A stretch of DNA of 64,000 bases from Streptosporangiaceae bacterium (GCA_025964695.1 JAOPYK010000017.1:17176-81175); one strand, 5' to 3'; positions 16,162 through 25,581 are shown, counted from the stretch's first letter. The notes: a model not told the origin generated them from the sequence alone. Numbers and translations are program-made.

Positions 16162-16803
16162 ATGACTATGACTCCGCGTAACCACATGGGCCGCCTGGCA
16201 CTGATCGCCGCGATCGTCGTCGCGTTCGGCGCGCTCTTCACCACCCCGGCCTCCGCCCATACCAAGCTGCTCAGCAGCACGCCCGCGAGGGACGCCAAGG
16301 TCACCGCACCGACCGAGGTGAGGCTGGTGTTCAGCGAGCACGTCACCCGGGCCCAGGTGCAGGTCCGCGACGCCAAGGGCGGCACGCACCAGACCGGTGC
16401 CGCGCAGGTACAGGGTGCGACGGTGACCCAGCAGGTGGCCGCGGGGCTGCCAGCCGGCGCCTACACCGTCGACTACCGTGTCGTTTCCGCCGACGGCCAC
16501 CCGGTCGAGGAGTCCCTGCCGTTCTCGATCACCGGCGCGGCCGCGACCGGGCCGGACGCTGGCGTCCAGGGGCCGGACGGCCAGGGCACGGCGGCGGGCG
16601 GCGCGGCCGTCGAGCGCAACACGGGCACCGGCGCCCCCGGATCCAACCAGGGCGACGGTGAGAACGGCCGGCAGCTGGCCTCCTCCGGGGGCTCCGCCAA
16701 GTGGTTCCTGGTGGGTGCAGGGCTGCTCGCCGGCATCGGGATCGGGCTGGGCGTCGTCCTGCTCCGCAAGAAGAAGAGCGCCGCTCTGGCCGATGGAGAA
16801 TAG
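16162..16803 (+). CDS. copC: Copper resistance protein CopC
   Basis: This 213-residue secreted and membrane-anchored protein starts with a signal peptide (RLALIAAIVVAFGALFTTPASA). Cleavage would leave His at the mature N-terminus (HTKLLSSTPA), the Cu(II) ligand of CopC proteins. The CopC beta-barrel follows (FSEHVTRAQVQV, YRVVSADGHPVEE with a second His/Asp site), then a Gly-rich linker and one C-terminal membrane helix with a KKK stop. ATG 16162 is a provisional start. ATG 16168 and ATG 16186 are in frame and there is no good ribosome binding site. It lies 3 bases before the copD-ctaG fusion and both must act together in periplasmic copper handling. Confidence 0.88.
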   Translation: MTMTPRNHMGRLALIAAIVVAFGALFTTPASAHTKLLSSTPARDAKVTAPTEVRLVFSEHVTRAQVQVRDAKGGTHQTGAAQVQGATVTQQVAAGLPAGAYTVDYRVVSADGHPVEESLPFSITGAAATGPDAGVQGPDGQGTAAGGAAVERNTGTGAPGSNQGDGENGRQLASSGGSAKWFLVGAGLLAGIGIGLGVVLLRKKKSAALADGE

Positions 16804-16806
16804 ACC

Positions 16807-18816
16807 GTGACCCGACCTGGCGCCGCCGCCCACCGGCCCGCGGCGATCGCGGCAGCGGTCGCCGCGGTCGTGGGGCTCACCGCACTTGTGATCGCGGCGG
16901 TGGCCGGTGGAGCGGTAACGGAGAAGGTCATTCCCGGACTGGGCGACGCGGGCACCCTCACCCGGTGGGGCCTGCCGGTGGCCCGGCTCGCGCTGGACAC
17001 GGGCGCGGCGCTCACCGTGGGCGCGCTGCTCATGGCGTCCGTGCTGATCCCGTCGGACAAGGGTGGTCTCGATCCGGTCGCCGTCCGCTATGTGCGGGCG
17101 GCGTCGTGGCTGGCGGCCGGTTGGGCCACCGCCGCCGCGATAACCCTGATCCTCACCGTCTCCGACATCCTCGGCGAGCCGGTCGGGCAGGTCGTCGGCG
17201 GCAGCGAGCTGAGCAGCTACGTCGGTCAGCTGCCCCAGGGCACCGCGCTGATGCTCGTGGTCCTGATCTCGGTGGTGATCGCTCTGCTGACCAGGACCAC
17301 CGCCACCCCAGGTGCGGCACTGGCCCTGCTGGTGCTGGCCGTCATCGCGCTACTGCCACCCCCGCTCACCGGGCACTCGGCCGCCTCGCCCAACCATTCG
17401 GTGGCGGTCGTGGGCCTCGCCCTGCACCTGGCGGCGGTCGTGCCGTGGATCGGCGGGCTGGCCGTGCTGGGCTGGCATGCCCTGACCGGTGGCGAGCGAC
17501 TCGGCATCGCCGCTGAGCGGTTCAGCCGGCTGGCGCTGTGGTGCTACATCGCGGTCGGGATCAGCGGGTTCGCCAACGCGGTCACTCGGCTGCCCGACCC
17601 CACCGAGCTGATCACCAGCGACTACGGCCGGCTCATCCTGGTCAAGACCGCCGCGTTCGCCTTCCTCGGCTGGCTGGGCTGGATGCACCGCACCCGTACG
17701 CTTCCGGCGGTGGCCGCGCGCCGGCCGCGCGCCTTCGCCCGGCTGGCCTCCGTCGAGGCGGCGGTGATGGCGGGCACGATGGGCGTCGCCGTGGCGCTGG
17801 CCCGCACCGCGCCTCCCGTGACCGGCTCGCCGGAGAGCGCGGTGAAGGGCCTGCTGGGCTATGACCTGCCACCGGCGATCACGGTCGGCCGGCTGCTGAC
17901 CCTGTGGCGTTTCGACCTGTTCTTCGTGGTGCTGGTGCTCGTCCTGGGCGGGGCCTACCTGGCCGGGGTGCTGCGGCTGCGCCGCCGCGGGGACTCCTGG
18001 TCGTACGGCCGCGTCGCCGCCTGGTTCATCGGGCTGCTCACCATCGTGATCGTGACGATGAGCGGTGTTGCGACCTACTCGCCGGTCCTGTTCAGCGTGC
18101 ACATGGCCCAGCACATGGTGCTGGCGATGCTCACCCCGATCTTCCTGGTGCTCGGAGCCCCGGTGACGCTGGCGCTGCGGGCGCTCAAGCCCGCTGCGAT
18201 CAAGGGAGACCGGGGACCGCGCGAGTGGCTGATGGTCTTCCTGCACAGCCGGGTCGTCAAAGTGCTCGGCCATCCCATCGTGGCGACGGTCATCTTCGTG
18301 GCGAGCACGTACGTGCTGTACTTCAGCCCGCTGTTCGAGATGGCGATGCGCGCCCATCTCGGGCACATCGCGATGTTGACGCATTTCCTGCTGGCAGGCG
18401 GGCTGTTCTACTGGGTGCTCATCGGGGTCGATCCCGCCCCGCACAAGGTCCCCTACATCGGGAAGCTGCTGGTGCTGTTCGTCACCATGCCCTTCCACGC
18501 GTTCTTCGGCGTCGCGCTGATGAACATGAACGATCTCGCGAACAACTGGTACACCTCCCTGCACCGGCCCTGGGGCGCGTCTCTCGCCTCCGATCTGCAC
18601 ACCGGCGGCTCCATCGCCTGGGCCTTCGGCGAGATTCCCACCTTCATCGTGCTGCTGGCCATCGTGTTCCAGTGGTTCATGGACGAGCAGCGGCTGTCGG
18701 TCCGCCTCGACCGCAAGGCCGACCGGGCCGTCGCCAACAAGGAGGATGACGAGCTGTCGGACTACAACGCCTACCTCTCCTCGCTGGACCGACGCTCTCA
18801 GCGGGCCGGCGAATAG
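16807..18816 (+). CDS. CopD - CtaG fusion membrane protein (copper import / cytochrome c oxidase assembly)
   Basis: The 669-residue polytopic protein joins two domains. Roughly residues 10-320 form a CopD copper-transport module with about eight helices (SVAVVGLALHLAAVVPWIGGL, then YGRLILVKTAAFAFLGWLGW). Residues ~380-640 form a caa3_CtaG domain (FSVHMAQHMVLAMLTPIFL, LTHFLLAGGLFYWVLIGVDP, FHAFFGVALMN) linked to copper delivery to cytochrome oxidase. The His residues of the CopD and CtaG motifs are present. GTG 16807 follows the copC stop by 3 bases. The charged C-terminal tail is cytoplasmic. Such fusions are common in actinomycetes. Confidence 0.9.
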   Translation: MTRPGAAAHRPAAIAAAVAAVVGLTALVIAAVAGGAVTEKVIPGLGDAGTLTRWGLPVARLALDTGAALTVGALLMASVLIPSDKGGLDPVAVRYVRAASWLAAGWATAAAITLILTVSDILGEPVGQVVGGSELSSYVGQLPQGTALMLVVLISVVIALLTRTTATPGAALALLVLAVIALLPPPLTGHSAASPNHSVAVVGLALHLAAVVPWIGGLAVLGWHALTGGERLGIAAERFSRLALWCYIAVGISGFANAVTRLPDPTELITSDYGRLILVKTAAFAFLGWLGWMHRTRTLPAVAARRPRAFARLASVEAAVMAGTMGVAVALARTAPPVTGSPESAVKGLLGYDLPPAITVGRLLTLWRFDLFFVVLVLVLGGAYLAGVLRLRRRGDSWSYGRVAAWFIGLLTIVIVTMSGVATYSPVLFSVHMAQHMVLAMLTPIFLVLGAPVTLALRALKPAAIKGDRGPREWLMVFLHSRVVKVLGHPIVATVIFVASTYVLYFSPLFEMAMRAHLGHIAMLTHFLLAGGLFYWVLIGVDPAPHKVPYIGKLLVLFVTMPFHAFFGVALMNMNDLANNWYTSLHRPWGASLASDLHTGGSIAWAFGEIPTFIVLLAIVFQWFMDEQRLSVRLDRKADRAVANKEDDELSDYNAYLSSLDRRSQRAGE

Positions 18817-18878
18817 CCGTTTCGCGGCAGGGGGAGGCGTGATGCGGTCCCGCGCGGAACCGGAACCGGATCGGGGCG

Positions 18879-19030
18879 TGTCAGGTGTCTCCCCGTGTGG
18901 GGAACGTGATCCGGCCCTGCGGGTGTGCGGGTTCTGCCCGGGCCGGGACTCCCCTGTCAGGTGTTCCCCCGTGTGGGGGAGCGTGATCCGGTCCTGCGGG
19001 GGAGCCGGCGGCGTGTGGGTTTCTGCCAGG
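18879..19030. repeat. Two tandem ~76-base repeats before the sensor kinase gene
   Basis: TGTCAGGTGT begins at 18879 and again at 18955. Each copy continues with a CCCCGTGTGGGG-like palindrome, then GTGATCCGG and CCTGCGGG, and each ends in a TTCTGCC-type tail. A short GGATCGGGGYGTGT sequence stands before the first copy (18869) and after the second (19029). The repeats occupy the intergenic space and partly lie within an upstream open extension of the kinase frame, but do not look coding. Confidence 0.7.
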
Positions 19031-19038
19031 ATCGGGGT

Positions 19039-20259
19039 GTGTTGCGGCTGCTGCGTCCATTGATCGCCCTCGCCACCTGGCGCCGGTGGGTCTATCTGAT
19101 CCTGGGTGCGGCACTGCTCACCCCCTATCTGATCGCCTCGATGGTGGTCGGCTCGCTGCTGGCCGGCGGGCACGGCGACTCGCTGATCTACGCCGGGATC
19201 ACCGTGGTCGCGCTGGTCGTGCCGATCGTGGTGACCGGGCTGGTGCCCGCCGTCCGCCCCATGGAGGGGACCGCCGCCAGGGAACTGCTGGGGGCTCCCG
19301 AGACCATCGGGGACGGCCGCCCCTGGCGGGCACGGCTGTGGACCTCCGGCTGGTTCACCGGCCATTTGCTGGCGGGCGGCGTGATGGGTGTGCTCAGCCT
19401 GGGCCTGCCCGCCGGGGTGGTCGGGCTGTTCACGGTGCCGTTCCGCGAGCACAGCACCAGGCTGCTCTTCTTCTCCGTCCGCCCCGGCTGGACGGCGAGT
19501 TGGCTGCCCGCCTCGGGTCTGGTGCTGCTGGTGGCCTTCGGATACTCCATCGCCGGCGTGGGGGCACTGTCGACCCGGCTGGCGCCCGTCCTGCTCGGGC
19601 CGTCCTCGGCGGACCGGCTGGCGGAGGCGGAGCGGCGCGCCACCACTCTGGCCGAGCGCAACCGGCTCGCCCGCGAGCTGCACGACTCCGTGGGGCACGC
19701 GCTCAGCATCGTCACGGTGCAGGCCGGTGCCGCCGCACGGGTACTGGACGCCGATCCGGCGTTCGTCCGCCAGGCGCTGGCCGCGATCGAGGAGTCGGCG
19801 CGGCACGCACTGGAGGATCTCGACCACGTGCTCGGCCTGCTCCGTGAGGAGCCCGCGGGCACGGCGCCCCAGCGAACGCTCAAGGATCTGGACGGCCTGC
19901 TGCGGACCACCCGAATGGCCGGGGTGGAGATCGACGCCCAGGTGGAGGGGGAGCCGGCGCAGCTCCCGGCGGCCGTGTCCCGCGAGGCGTTCCGCATCGT
20001 CCAGGAGGGCCTCACCAACACGCTGCGGCACGCGGGCAAGGTGCCGGTCACGCTCCGGCTCGCGGTGCTGAGCGAGCGCCTGGAGGTCGAGATGATCAAC
20101 CCGCTGGGCGCGCGGGGCGATGACCGGCGCGGTGGGGGCAGGGGCCTGCCCGGCATCCGCGAGCGCGTTACCGTGCTGCGAGGTCAGATGACCGCCGGGC
20201 CCGGCGACGGCCACTGGCGGATCTCGGTCACGATTCCACTTCGAAGGGCAGGCCAGTGA
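19039..20259 (+). CDS. Sensor histidine kinase, NarL/DesK type
   Basis: This is a membrane kinase of about 406 residues. The N-terminal half has several transmembrane helices (about residues 10-200). The HisKA_3 dimerisation box is ERNRLARELHDSVGHALSIV, with the phospho-accepting His. The HATPase domain has REAFRIVQEGLTNTLRHAG (N box) and GGGRGLPGIRERVTVLRG (G box). GTG 19039 has AGGAT upstream; the frame is open to ATG 18925, but that extension crosses tandem repeats and is not membrane-like. The stop overlaps the response regulator start by 4 bases, so kinase and regulator form a pair. Its signal is unknown. Confidence 0.88.
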   Translation: MLRLLRPLIALATWRRWVYLILGAALLTPYLIASMVVGSLLAGGHGDSLIYAGITVVALVVPIVVTGLVPAVRPMEGTAARELLGAPETIGDGRPWRARLWTSGWFTGHLLAGGVMGVLSLGLPAGVVGLFTVPFREHSTRLLFFSVRPGWTASWLPASGLVLLVAFGYSIAGVGALSTRLAPVLLGPSSADRLAEAERRATTLAERNRLARELHDSVGHALSIVTVQAGAAARVLDADPAFVRQALAAIEESARHALEDLDHVLGLLREEPAGTAPQRTLKDLDGLLRTTRMAGVEIDAQVEGEPAQLPAAVSREAFRIVQEGLTNTLRHAGKVPVTLRLAVLSERLEVEMINPLGARGDDRRGGGRGLPGIRERVTVLRGQMTAGPGDGHWRISVTIPLRRAGQ

Positions 20260-20906
20260 GCACCACCGTGCTGATCGTGGACGACGAGCAGCTCATCCGG
20301 GCGGGGTTGCGCGCCATCATCGACACCGAGCCCGACCTGACCGTGGTCGGAGAGGCCGGCGACGGCGCCTCGGCGGTCGCGGAGGTCGCCCGGCTGCGTC
20401 CGGAGGTCGTGCTGATGGACGTACGGATGCCCTCGGTGGACGGCATCCAGGCCACCCGCCAGATCCTGGAGGGCTTCACCGAGCCTCCCAAGATCCTGGT
20501 GGTCACCACCTTCGAGAACGACGACTACGTCTACGACGCGCTGCGCGCCGGAGCCAGCGGATTCCTGCTCAAGCGGGCCCGCCCCGAGGAGATCGTGCAA
20601 GCGATCCAGATGGTGGCCCACGGTGACACCCTGCTGTTCCCCGCCGCGATCCGTACGCTGGCGGCGCGCCACGTCCCGGCGGGGCGGAACGGCGCCCGGT
20701 GGCACGCCCAGCTCACCGAGCGGGAGGGGGAGGTGCTGCGGCTGATGGCCAAGGGCCTGTCCAACGCCGAGATCGGCGAAGGGCTGTTCGTGAGCCCGCA
20801 GACCGTGAAGACCCACGTGGGCAACCTGCTCGCCAAGATGCAGGCGCGGGACCGCACCCAGGCGGTCATCTTCGCCTACGAGTCGGGTTTCATCGTCCCC
20901 GGATAG
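20256..20906 (+). CDS. Response regulator, LuxR/NarL family
   Basis: The 216-residue protein has a receiver domain (VLIVDDEQLIRAGLRAI, phospho-acceptor Asp in VVLMDVRMPSVDG, conserved Lys in FLLKRARPEE). A LuxR-type helix-turn-helix follows (LTEREGEVLRLMAKGLSNAE, then VSPQTVKTHVGNLLAKM). It is the cognate partner of the upstream overlapping kinase. Targets cannot be read from the sequence; the copper genes immediately upstream are possible but unproven. Confidence 0.93.
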   Translation: MSTTVLIVDDEQLIRAGLRAIIDTEPDLTVVGEAGDGASAVAEVARLRPEVVLMDVRMPSVDGIQATRQILEGFTEPPKILVVTTFENDDYVYDALRAGASGFLLKRARPEEIVQAIQMVAHGDTLLFPAAIRTLAARHVPAGRNGARWHAQLTEREGEVLRLMAKGLSNAEIGEGLFVSPQTVKTHVGNLLAKMQARDRTQAVIFAYESGFIVPG

Positions 20907-20952
20907 CCGGCCCGGCTGGAAGCGGACGCGGAACGTCGCGCAGTATGGGCTC

Positions 20953-21732
20953 ATGCGCACCGTTCTCATCACCGGATCCACCGCCGGCGTCGGCCGTTAC
21001 CTCGCCACGAAGCTCGTCGCACGCGGCGACACCGTACTCATCCACGGCCGGAACCCGGAGAAGCTGCACCTGCTGGCCGACGAGCTCGGCGCCCGTGCCG
21101 TGCCCTATGTCGCCGACCTGGCCTCGCTCGGCGACGTACGGTCGCTGGCGGCGCGGGTGGCGGCCGGCCACGATCGGCTGGACGTGCTGGTCAACAACGC
21201 CGGAGCCGGGTCCGGCTCGCGCGGCGCGGCGCGGGAGCTGAGCCGGGACGGTCATGAACTTCGGTTCGCCGTGAACTACCTGGCCCCGGCGCTGCTCACG
21301 CGGCTGCTGCTGCCGCTGCTCCGCAAGGCGGCACCATCCCGGATCGTCAACGAGGGCTCGCTCGGCCAGGACTCGATCGACTTCGGCGACCTGACCATGG
21401 AGCACCGGTACACCGGGCCGCTGGCGTACTGCCGGAGCAAGCTCGCCATGGCCGCCTGGAGCCTCGATCTCGCCGAGGAGCTCCGAGAGGACCGGATCGG
21501 GGTCTCCTGCGTTCATCCGGCCACCTACATGGACACCGCCATGGTGCGCGCAGCCGGGATCACGCCGTGGTCCACCGTCGAGGAGGGCGGTGACGCGGTG
21601 CTGGCGCTGGTCGACGCGCCGGAGCCGGTGACCGGCCGGTTCTACGACGGCACGACGGAGTCCAAGGCGCACCCCGACGCCTACGACCCGGAGGTACGCC
21701 GCCGCCTCCGGGAGGTCACAGCCGGCTCCTGA
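20953..21732 (+). CDS. Short-chain dehydrogenase/reductase
   Basis: This 259-residue Rossmann-fold enzyme has the cofactor loop VLITGSTAGVGRYLA (residues 4-18), followed by HGRNPEKL, an arginine that favours NADP(H), and the LVNNAGAG structural motif. The catalytic residues of a classical SDR are present as a Ser in IVNEGSLGQ and YCRSKLAMA (YxxxK). The substrate is unknown. Its stop codon is back-to-back with that of the convergent protease gene, together forming TGATCA at 21730-21735 with no spacer. Confidence 0.88.
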   Translation: MRTVLITGSTAGVGRYLATKLVARGDTVLIHGRNPEKLHLLADELGARAVPYVADLASLGDVRSLAARVAAGHDRLDVLVNNAGAGSGSRGAARELSRDGHELRFAVNYLAPALLTRLLLPLLRKAAPSRIVNEGSLGQDSIDFGDLTMEHRYTGPLAYCRSKLAMAAWSLDLAEELREDRIGVSCVHPATYMDTAMVRAAGITPWSTVEEGGDAVLALVDAPEPVTGRFYDGTTESKAHPDAYDPEVRRRLREVTAGS

Positions 21733-22803
21733 TCACGAGTTCGGCAGCTGGCCGAGCGTCACCTGGACGCTCTTCTTCGCGCCGTCGGGGCGCAGGATGT
21801 CGACCTTGACGGTCGCGCCCGGCTGGAGGCGCGCCAGCACTTCGGCCAGCGCCGACGGGCTGGGGGTGGGCGTGCCGTTGACCGCGGTGATGGTGTCCCC
21901 GGGCTGGATGCCCGCCTTGTCGGCGGGGCCGCCCTTGGCGACCCGGACGACGCCCACTCCGGTGGGCCGCCCGGTGTCGTCGACGATCGCCCGGATCATC
22001 ACCCCGAGTGCGGCCCGCCCGGAGCTGGTCACCTTCCCGCTCTTGATGAGCTGCGGCGCGATGCGGTTCACCGTACGGCTCGGGATCGCGAAGCCGATTC
22101 CCTGCGCGGCGCCACCGAGTTCCGGATCGATGGCCGCGGCGGACGGGATGCCGATGACGTCACCGGTCAGGGTCACCAGGGCGCCGCCGCTGTTGCCGGG
22201 ATTGATGGCCGCGCTGGTCTGGATGGCGTCGGCGACCGTCGCGCCCGGGAACGGGCCTTCCGCCTTGGAGGTGACCGTGCGGCCGAGGGCCGAGACGATG
22301 CCCTGGGTGACACTGCCCGACAGACCGAGCGGGTTGCCCATCGCCATGACGATCTGACCGACCTTGAGCGGGCCCGAGTCGCCGAACCTGGCGGCGTGCA
22401 GCGACCCGCCGGTGACCTTGATGACCGCCAGATCGTCGGCGTTGAACGCCCCGACGAGGGTGCCCTTCAGGGGCTTGCCGCCACTGGACTGGGTCACCTC
22501 GAAGCGGTGCGCGCCCGCGACCACGTGGGCATTGGTCACGATATGACCCTGGTTGTCGTAGACCACGCCGGAGCCCTCGCCCAGATCCGTGGTGATCTGC
22601 ACGACCGACGGCAGCACGGTCTGCACCACCTGTTCGTACCGGGTCTGGATCTGGTCGGCGACACCTCCGCCCGAGACGGTCGACGACGGAGAGGCGGTCG
22701 CCTTCACGTTCCTGACCTTCGCAGTGGGGCCACCGCAACCGGAGAGCGGCGTGAGGACGGCCAGCGCCACCACGCCGGTGCGTAACCCTGATGCTCTGCG
22801 CAC
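21733..22803 (-). CDS. S1C (HtrA/DegP-like) serine protease lipoprotein with PDZ domain
   Basis: The 356-residue exported protease starts with a lipoprotein signal (VVALAVLTPLSGCGG, lipobox LSGC). The trypsin-like domain shows the full triad: His in NAHVVAGAH, Asp in NADDLAVIKV and Ser in NPGNSGGAL. The C-terminal PDZ domain (GVMIRAIVD, KAGIQPGDTITAVNG) follows at about residues 265-350. It is expected to act in quality control outside the membrane, anchored by its lipid. Unlike many actinobacterial HtrA proteins it has no long N-terminal cytoplasmic region. Confidence 0.93.
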   Translation of the reverse strand: MRRASGLRTGVVALAVLTPLSGCGGPTAKVRNVKATASPSSTVSGGGVADQIQTRYEQVVQTVLPSVVQITTDLGEGSGVVYDNQGHIVTNAHVVAGAHRFEVTQSSGGKPLKGTLVGAFNADDLAVIKVTGGSLHAARFGDSGPLKVGQIVMAMGNPLGLSGSVTQGIVSALGRTVTSKAEGPFPGATVADAIQTSAAINPGNSGGALVTLTGDVIGIPSAAAIDPELGGAAQGIGFAIPSRTVNRIAPQLIKSGKVTSSGRAALGVMIRAIVDDTGRPTGVGVVRVAKGGPADKAGIQPGDTITAVNGTPTPSPSALAEVLARLQPGATVKVDILRPDGAKKSVQVTLGQLPNS

Positions 22804-22905
22804 GAGTAGTACCTCCCGGACACGGTCTTCCCTGTTTCCCGGGGAAAACGGCGGTGCAGGCGATACAGCTCGCGATCTTGGCAGGGCCTTTACCCGGGGC
22901 CCCTG

Positions 22906-23658
22906 TCAGGTCTTCATCCAGTTGACCGCCGTGTCCCCGAGCGCCGAGCGGATCGCGAGGACGACGACGCACAGGGTGAGCACCGGGGTCACCACCCAGC
23001 GTTCGACGGTTCCGTTGGTGCGCGGGACGACCGGCACGCCGATCCGCCACTGCGCGGGCCAGAACACCGGACAGCCCCTGGGCGTAAGGCAGTCCCCGGC
23101 CACATGCGCCAGGCAGCCCAGCGTGACCGCGTAGCCCACGAAGCGCATGTCCAGGTGGCGCATGAGGTAGACCAGCCCGGCGGCGAGCACGGCGTTGAGC
23201 AGGCCCGTGAGATGGTCGCTGTCCTTGAAACCGATGCCGATCCCTCGCAGGCCCAGCCCGACCACCAGGAACAGCATCACCCACCAGGCCGCCACCACGC
23301 CGGGCAGCGGCTGGCCTCCGTAGCGCGGGTTGAAGGCGTGCGTGGCCATCACGTCCGTGGCGAAGCCCGCCCCGACGGCGAAGGCCAGCGAATGGGTCGC
23401 GTGCCGGTGCCCCCCGGAGATCTTGCCGACGAGCATGCACAGCCACCGCGTGAGGAAACCATAGGTGTTCGCGATGCCGCCGTCGTGATGATCGATGTCG
23501 GGCAGCATCGCCGCCCCGGCACAGACGAGCGCGCCCGCCGCCATCTGGGCAGGGCTGAGCGCGACGGCGTATTCGCCGAGCAGCGCGTGGTCGGTGACCA
23601 GCGGGACGACGGCCAGCCATGCCGCAGCCCCGGTCAGCGCATGTGTGTGCCCCATCAT
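22906..23658 (-). CDS. Membrane-bound metal-dependent hydrolase (YdjM/DUF457 type)
   Basis: The 250-residue membrane protein has the MGHTHALTGAAAW start, MLPDIDHHDGGIANTYGF, HRHATHSLAFAVGAG and CLAHVAGDCLTPRGCPVFWP. These His/Asp clusters define the LexA-regulated YdjM-like hydrolase family. Several transmembrane helices separate the motifs. The biological substrate of this family is not established. It follows the protease gene on the same strand after 102 bases. The gap to the next gene (23659-23888) shows no convincing gene. Confidence 0.85.
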   Translation of the reverse strand: MMGHTHALTGAAAWLAVVPLVTDHALLGEYAVALSPAQMAAGALVCAGAAMLPDIDHHDGGIANTYGFLTRWLCMLVGKISGGHRHATHSLAFAVGAGFATDVMATHAFNPRYGGQPLPGVVAAWWVMLFLVVGLGLRGIGIGFKDSDHLTGLLNAVLAAGLVYLMRHLDMRFVGYAVTLGCLAHVAGDCLTPRGCPVFWPAQWRIGVPVVPRTNGTVERWVVTPVLTLCVVVLAIRSALGDTAVNWMKT

Positions 23659-23888
23659 GTGGCATTCCCCGTTTTAGTCGACACGGCGGGACTGTAACCC
23701 GATCATGGTCTTTCGCCGAGTCGCCGCGCCGGTTCACCTCAGGGCGTCGTTGGACCGTCCATCGGAGCGGAGGCGGCCGCGTCGTGGCGTGCACGCGCGG
23801 ACATGACCGCCCGCACGTTCCGCTCGGCCCAGTCGGGGACGTTGGGCGACGCGTCCGACGCGGAGCGACTGTCGCGTACTGAACCGGG

Positions 23889-24614
23889 TCAGGAGAGGAA
23901 GAGGCCGAATTCGGCGAGGTCGGTGGTGAGCGCCGGGGGCAGCGCCGCTACCGCGGAGAGCTCCTCCGCCGAGGTGAAGCCGCCGACCTCGGACCGGATC
24001 CGCTCGATGCGGGCCGCGAGCTCCCGGGTGATCCCGGGCAGGGTCTCCAGCGACGAGGCGGGGGCGTGGTTGACGTCGACCAGCCCACCATCGTCGTAGC
24101 GGCGGTGCAGGTCGGGGCGGCCGATGCGGAGTTCGCGCGCCAGGCCCGGATCCCGCTGCGCCAGTGCCCGGGCCTTCTGGCGGAGCAGGCGCTGCCGGCG
24201 TACCCATTCGATGGCGGCCTCGTTGCTGCCCATGCCCTCGCTTCCGGAGGGGTCGAACACGCGGCGCCGGATGATGAACGCGTGCGCGCACGCCACCAGC
24301 GCCTGCACGAGCACGCACGCACCGAACACGTTGCGCGACCGGGGGTCGTGGCCGATGTCCGGCAGCACGACGATCTGCAGGGCGAACACCCCGGCGTAGG
24401 CCAGCGCGGCGGTGACGATGTGCGGGGTGCGCCGCCACAGGGCCGCGGCGGCGAAGGTGAACGGGGTGGCCCAGCCCAGGGTGAGGAAGGGCAGCGCCGC
24501 CCAGGAGACACTGATCGCGGCTCGCCCGGGGGGCATGGTGTCCGAGGGCACCCGGGGCTCGTAGGGGATCGGCCGGCCCTCCCGCGGAGCGGGCGGAGTC
24601 GATGGGGAGTTCAT
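23889..24614 (-). CDS. Membrane protein with C-terminal ComEA-like helix-hairpin-helix
   Basis: This is a 241-residue hypothetical protein. A Pro-rich N-terminus precedes two to three membrane helices (AAISVSWAALPFLTLGWATP; IVTAALAYAGVFALQIVVLP; NVFGACVLVQALVACAHAFI). A charged Arg-rich segment and then a DVNHAPASSLETLPGITREL helix-hairpin-helix follow at about residues 175-205. The HhH resembles ComEA-type DNA-binding hairpins but sits on the cytosolic side here, and many such proteins have no known role. ATG 24614 has GGAGGA at a good distance, so the upstream in-frame start at 24653 was rejected. Confidence 0.7.
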   Translation of the reverse strand: MNSPSTPPAPREGRPIPYEPRVPSDTMPPGRAAISVSWAALPFLTLGWATPFTFAAAALWRRTPHIVTAALAYAGVFALQIVVLPDIGHDPRSRNVFGACVLVQALVACAHAFIIRRRVFDPSGSEGMGSNEAAIEWVRRQRLLRQKARALAQRDPGLARELRIGRPDLHRRYDDGGLVDVNHAPASSLETLPGITRELAARIERIRSEVGGFTSAEELSAVAALPPALTTDLAEFGLFLS

Positions 24615-24666
24615 TGGCGCTTCCTCCACCCGGGGGAGTTCCCTGACCACCACCTACCCGCGAGCG

Positions 24667-25515
24667 TCAGGGCTGGGTGAGGATCTCTTGGCCGCCTTCG
24701 GTCACCAGAATGGTGTGCTCGAACTGGGCGGTGCGCTTGCGATCCTTGGTGAGGACGGTCCAGCCGTCCTTCCAGATCTCGTAGTCGATCGTGCCCAGGG
24801 TGAGCATCGGCTCGATAGTGAACGTCATGCCCGGCTGGATGAGCGCCGTGGCGTTCGGGTCGTCGAAGTGCGGGATGATCAGCCCGGAGTGGAACGTGGT
24901 GCCGATCCCGTGGCCGGTGAAGTCGCGGACGACACCGTACCCGAACCGCCGGGCATAGGACTCGATGACCCGGCCGATCACGTTGATCGCCCGGCCGGGG
25001 GCGGCGGCGCGGATGCCGCGCATCATCGCCTCCCTGGTCCGCTCGACCAGCAGCCGGGACTCCTCGTCGACGTCTCCGACGAGGTAGGTCGCGTCCGTGT
25101 CGCCGTGCACGCCGTCGATGAAGGCGGTGATGTCGACATTGACGATGTCACCGTCGCGCAGCACCGTGTCGTCCGGGATCCCATGGCAGATGACCTCGTT
25201 GATCGAGGTGCACAGCGACTTGGGGAAGCCGCGGTAGCCGAGGGTCGACGGGTAGGCCCCGTGATCGAGCATGAACTCGTGCCCGATCCGGTCCAGCTCG
25301 TCGGTCGTGATGCCGGGCCGTACGTTCCGCCCGACCTCGTCCAGGGCCTGACCGGCTATCTTCCCGGCCACCCGCATCTTCTCGATGATCTCGGGGGTCT
25401 TGACGTCGGGCTCACCGGTCCGGGGCGTCTTCTTCCCGACGTACTCCGGCCGTGGGATGGCCGCCGGGACCTTGCGCAGGGGTGAAACGCGGCCAGGCCG
25501 AAGTAGCGTCGTCAT
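24667..25515 (-). CDS. map: Methionine aminopeptidase, type I
   Basis: The 282-residue enzyme removes the initiator Met from nascent proteins. All five metal ligands are visible: Asp in [11 protein letters not shown], Asp in [10 protein letters not shown], His in GHGIGTTFH, Glu in TIEPMLTLG and Glu in QFEHTILVT. About 40 N-terminal residues precede the catalytic fold and include the linker with PRPEYVGKK that is typical of the actinobacterial type 1c enzyme. It lies near genes of cofactor metabolism and has no obvious operon partner. Confidence 0.95.
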   Translation of the reverse strand: MTTLLRPGRVSPLRKVPAAIPRPEYVGKKTPRTGEPDVKTPEIIEKMRVAGKIAGQALDEVGRNVRPGITTDELDRIGHEFMLDHGAYPSTLGYRGFPKSLCTSINEVICHGIPDDTVLRDGDIVNVDITAFIDGVHGDTDATYLVGDVDEESRLLVERTREAMMRGIRAAAPGRAINVIGRVIESYARRFGYGVVRDFTGHGIGTTFHSGLIIPHFDDPNATALIQPGMTFTIEPMLTLGTIDYEIWKDGWTVLTKDRKRTAQFEHTILVTEGGQEILTQP

Positions 25516-25581
25516 ACGTCCTGAGTGTAGTTGCCCGAATCTGGGGACGATGTCGACACGTAGTCAAGATCGGGAGGTCTC

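Noticed and set aside
18925..19038. Longer N-terminus for the sensor kinase
   Set aside because: It crosses tandem repeats and encodes an Arg/Cys-rich stretch unlike a membrane-protein lead.
17350..20214. 954-codon minus-strand open frame across copD-ctaG and the sensor kinase
   Set aside because: Composition is that of an antisense shadow; both plus-strand genes beneath it have complete, motif-bearing products.
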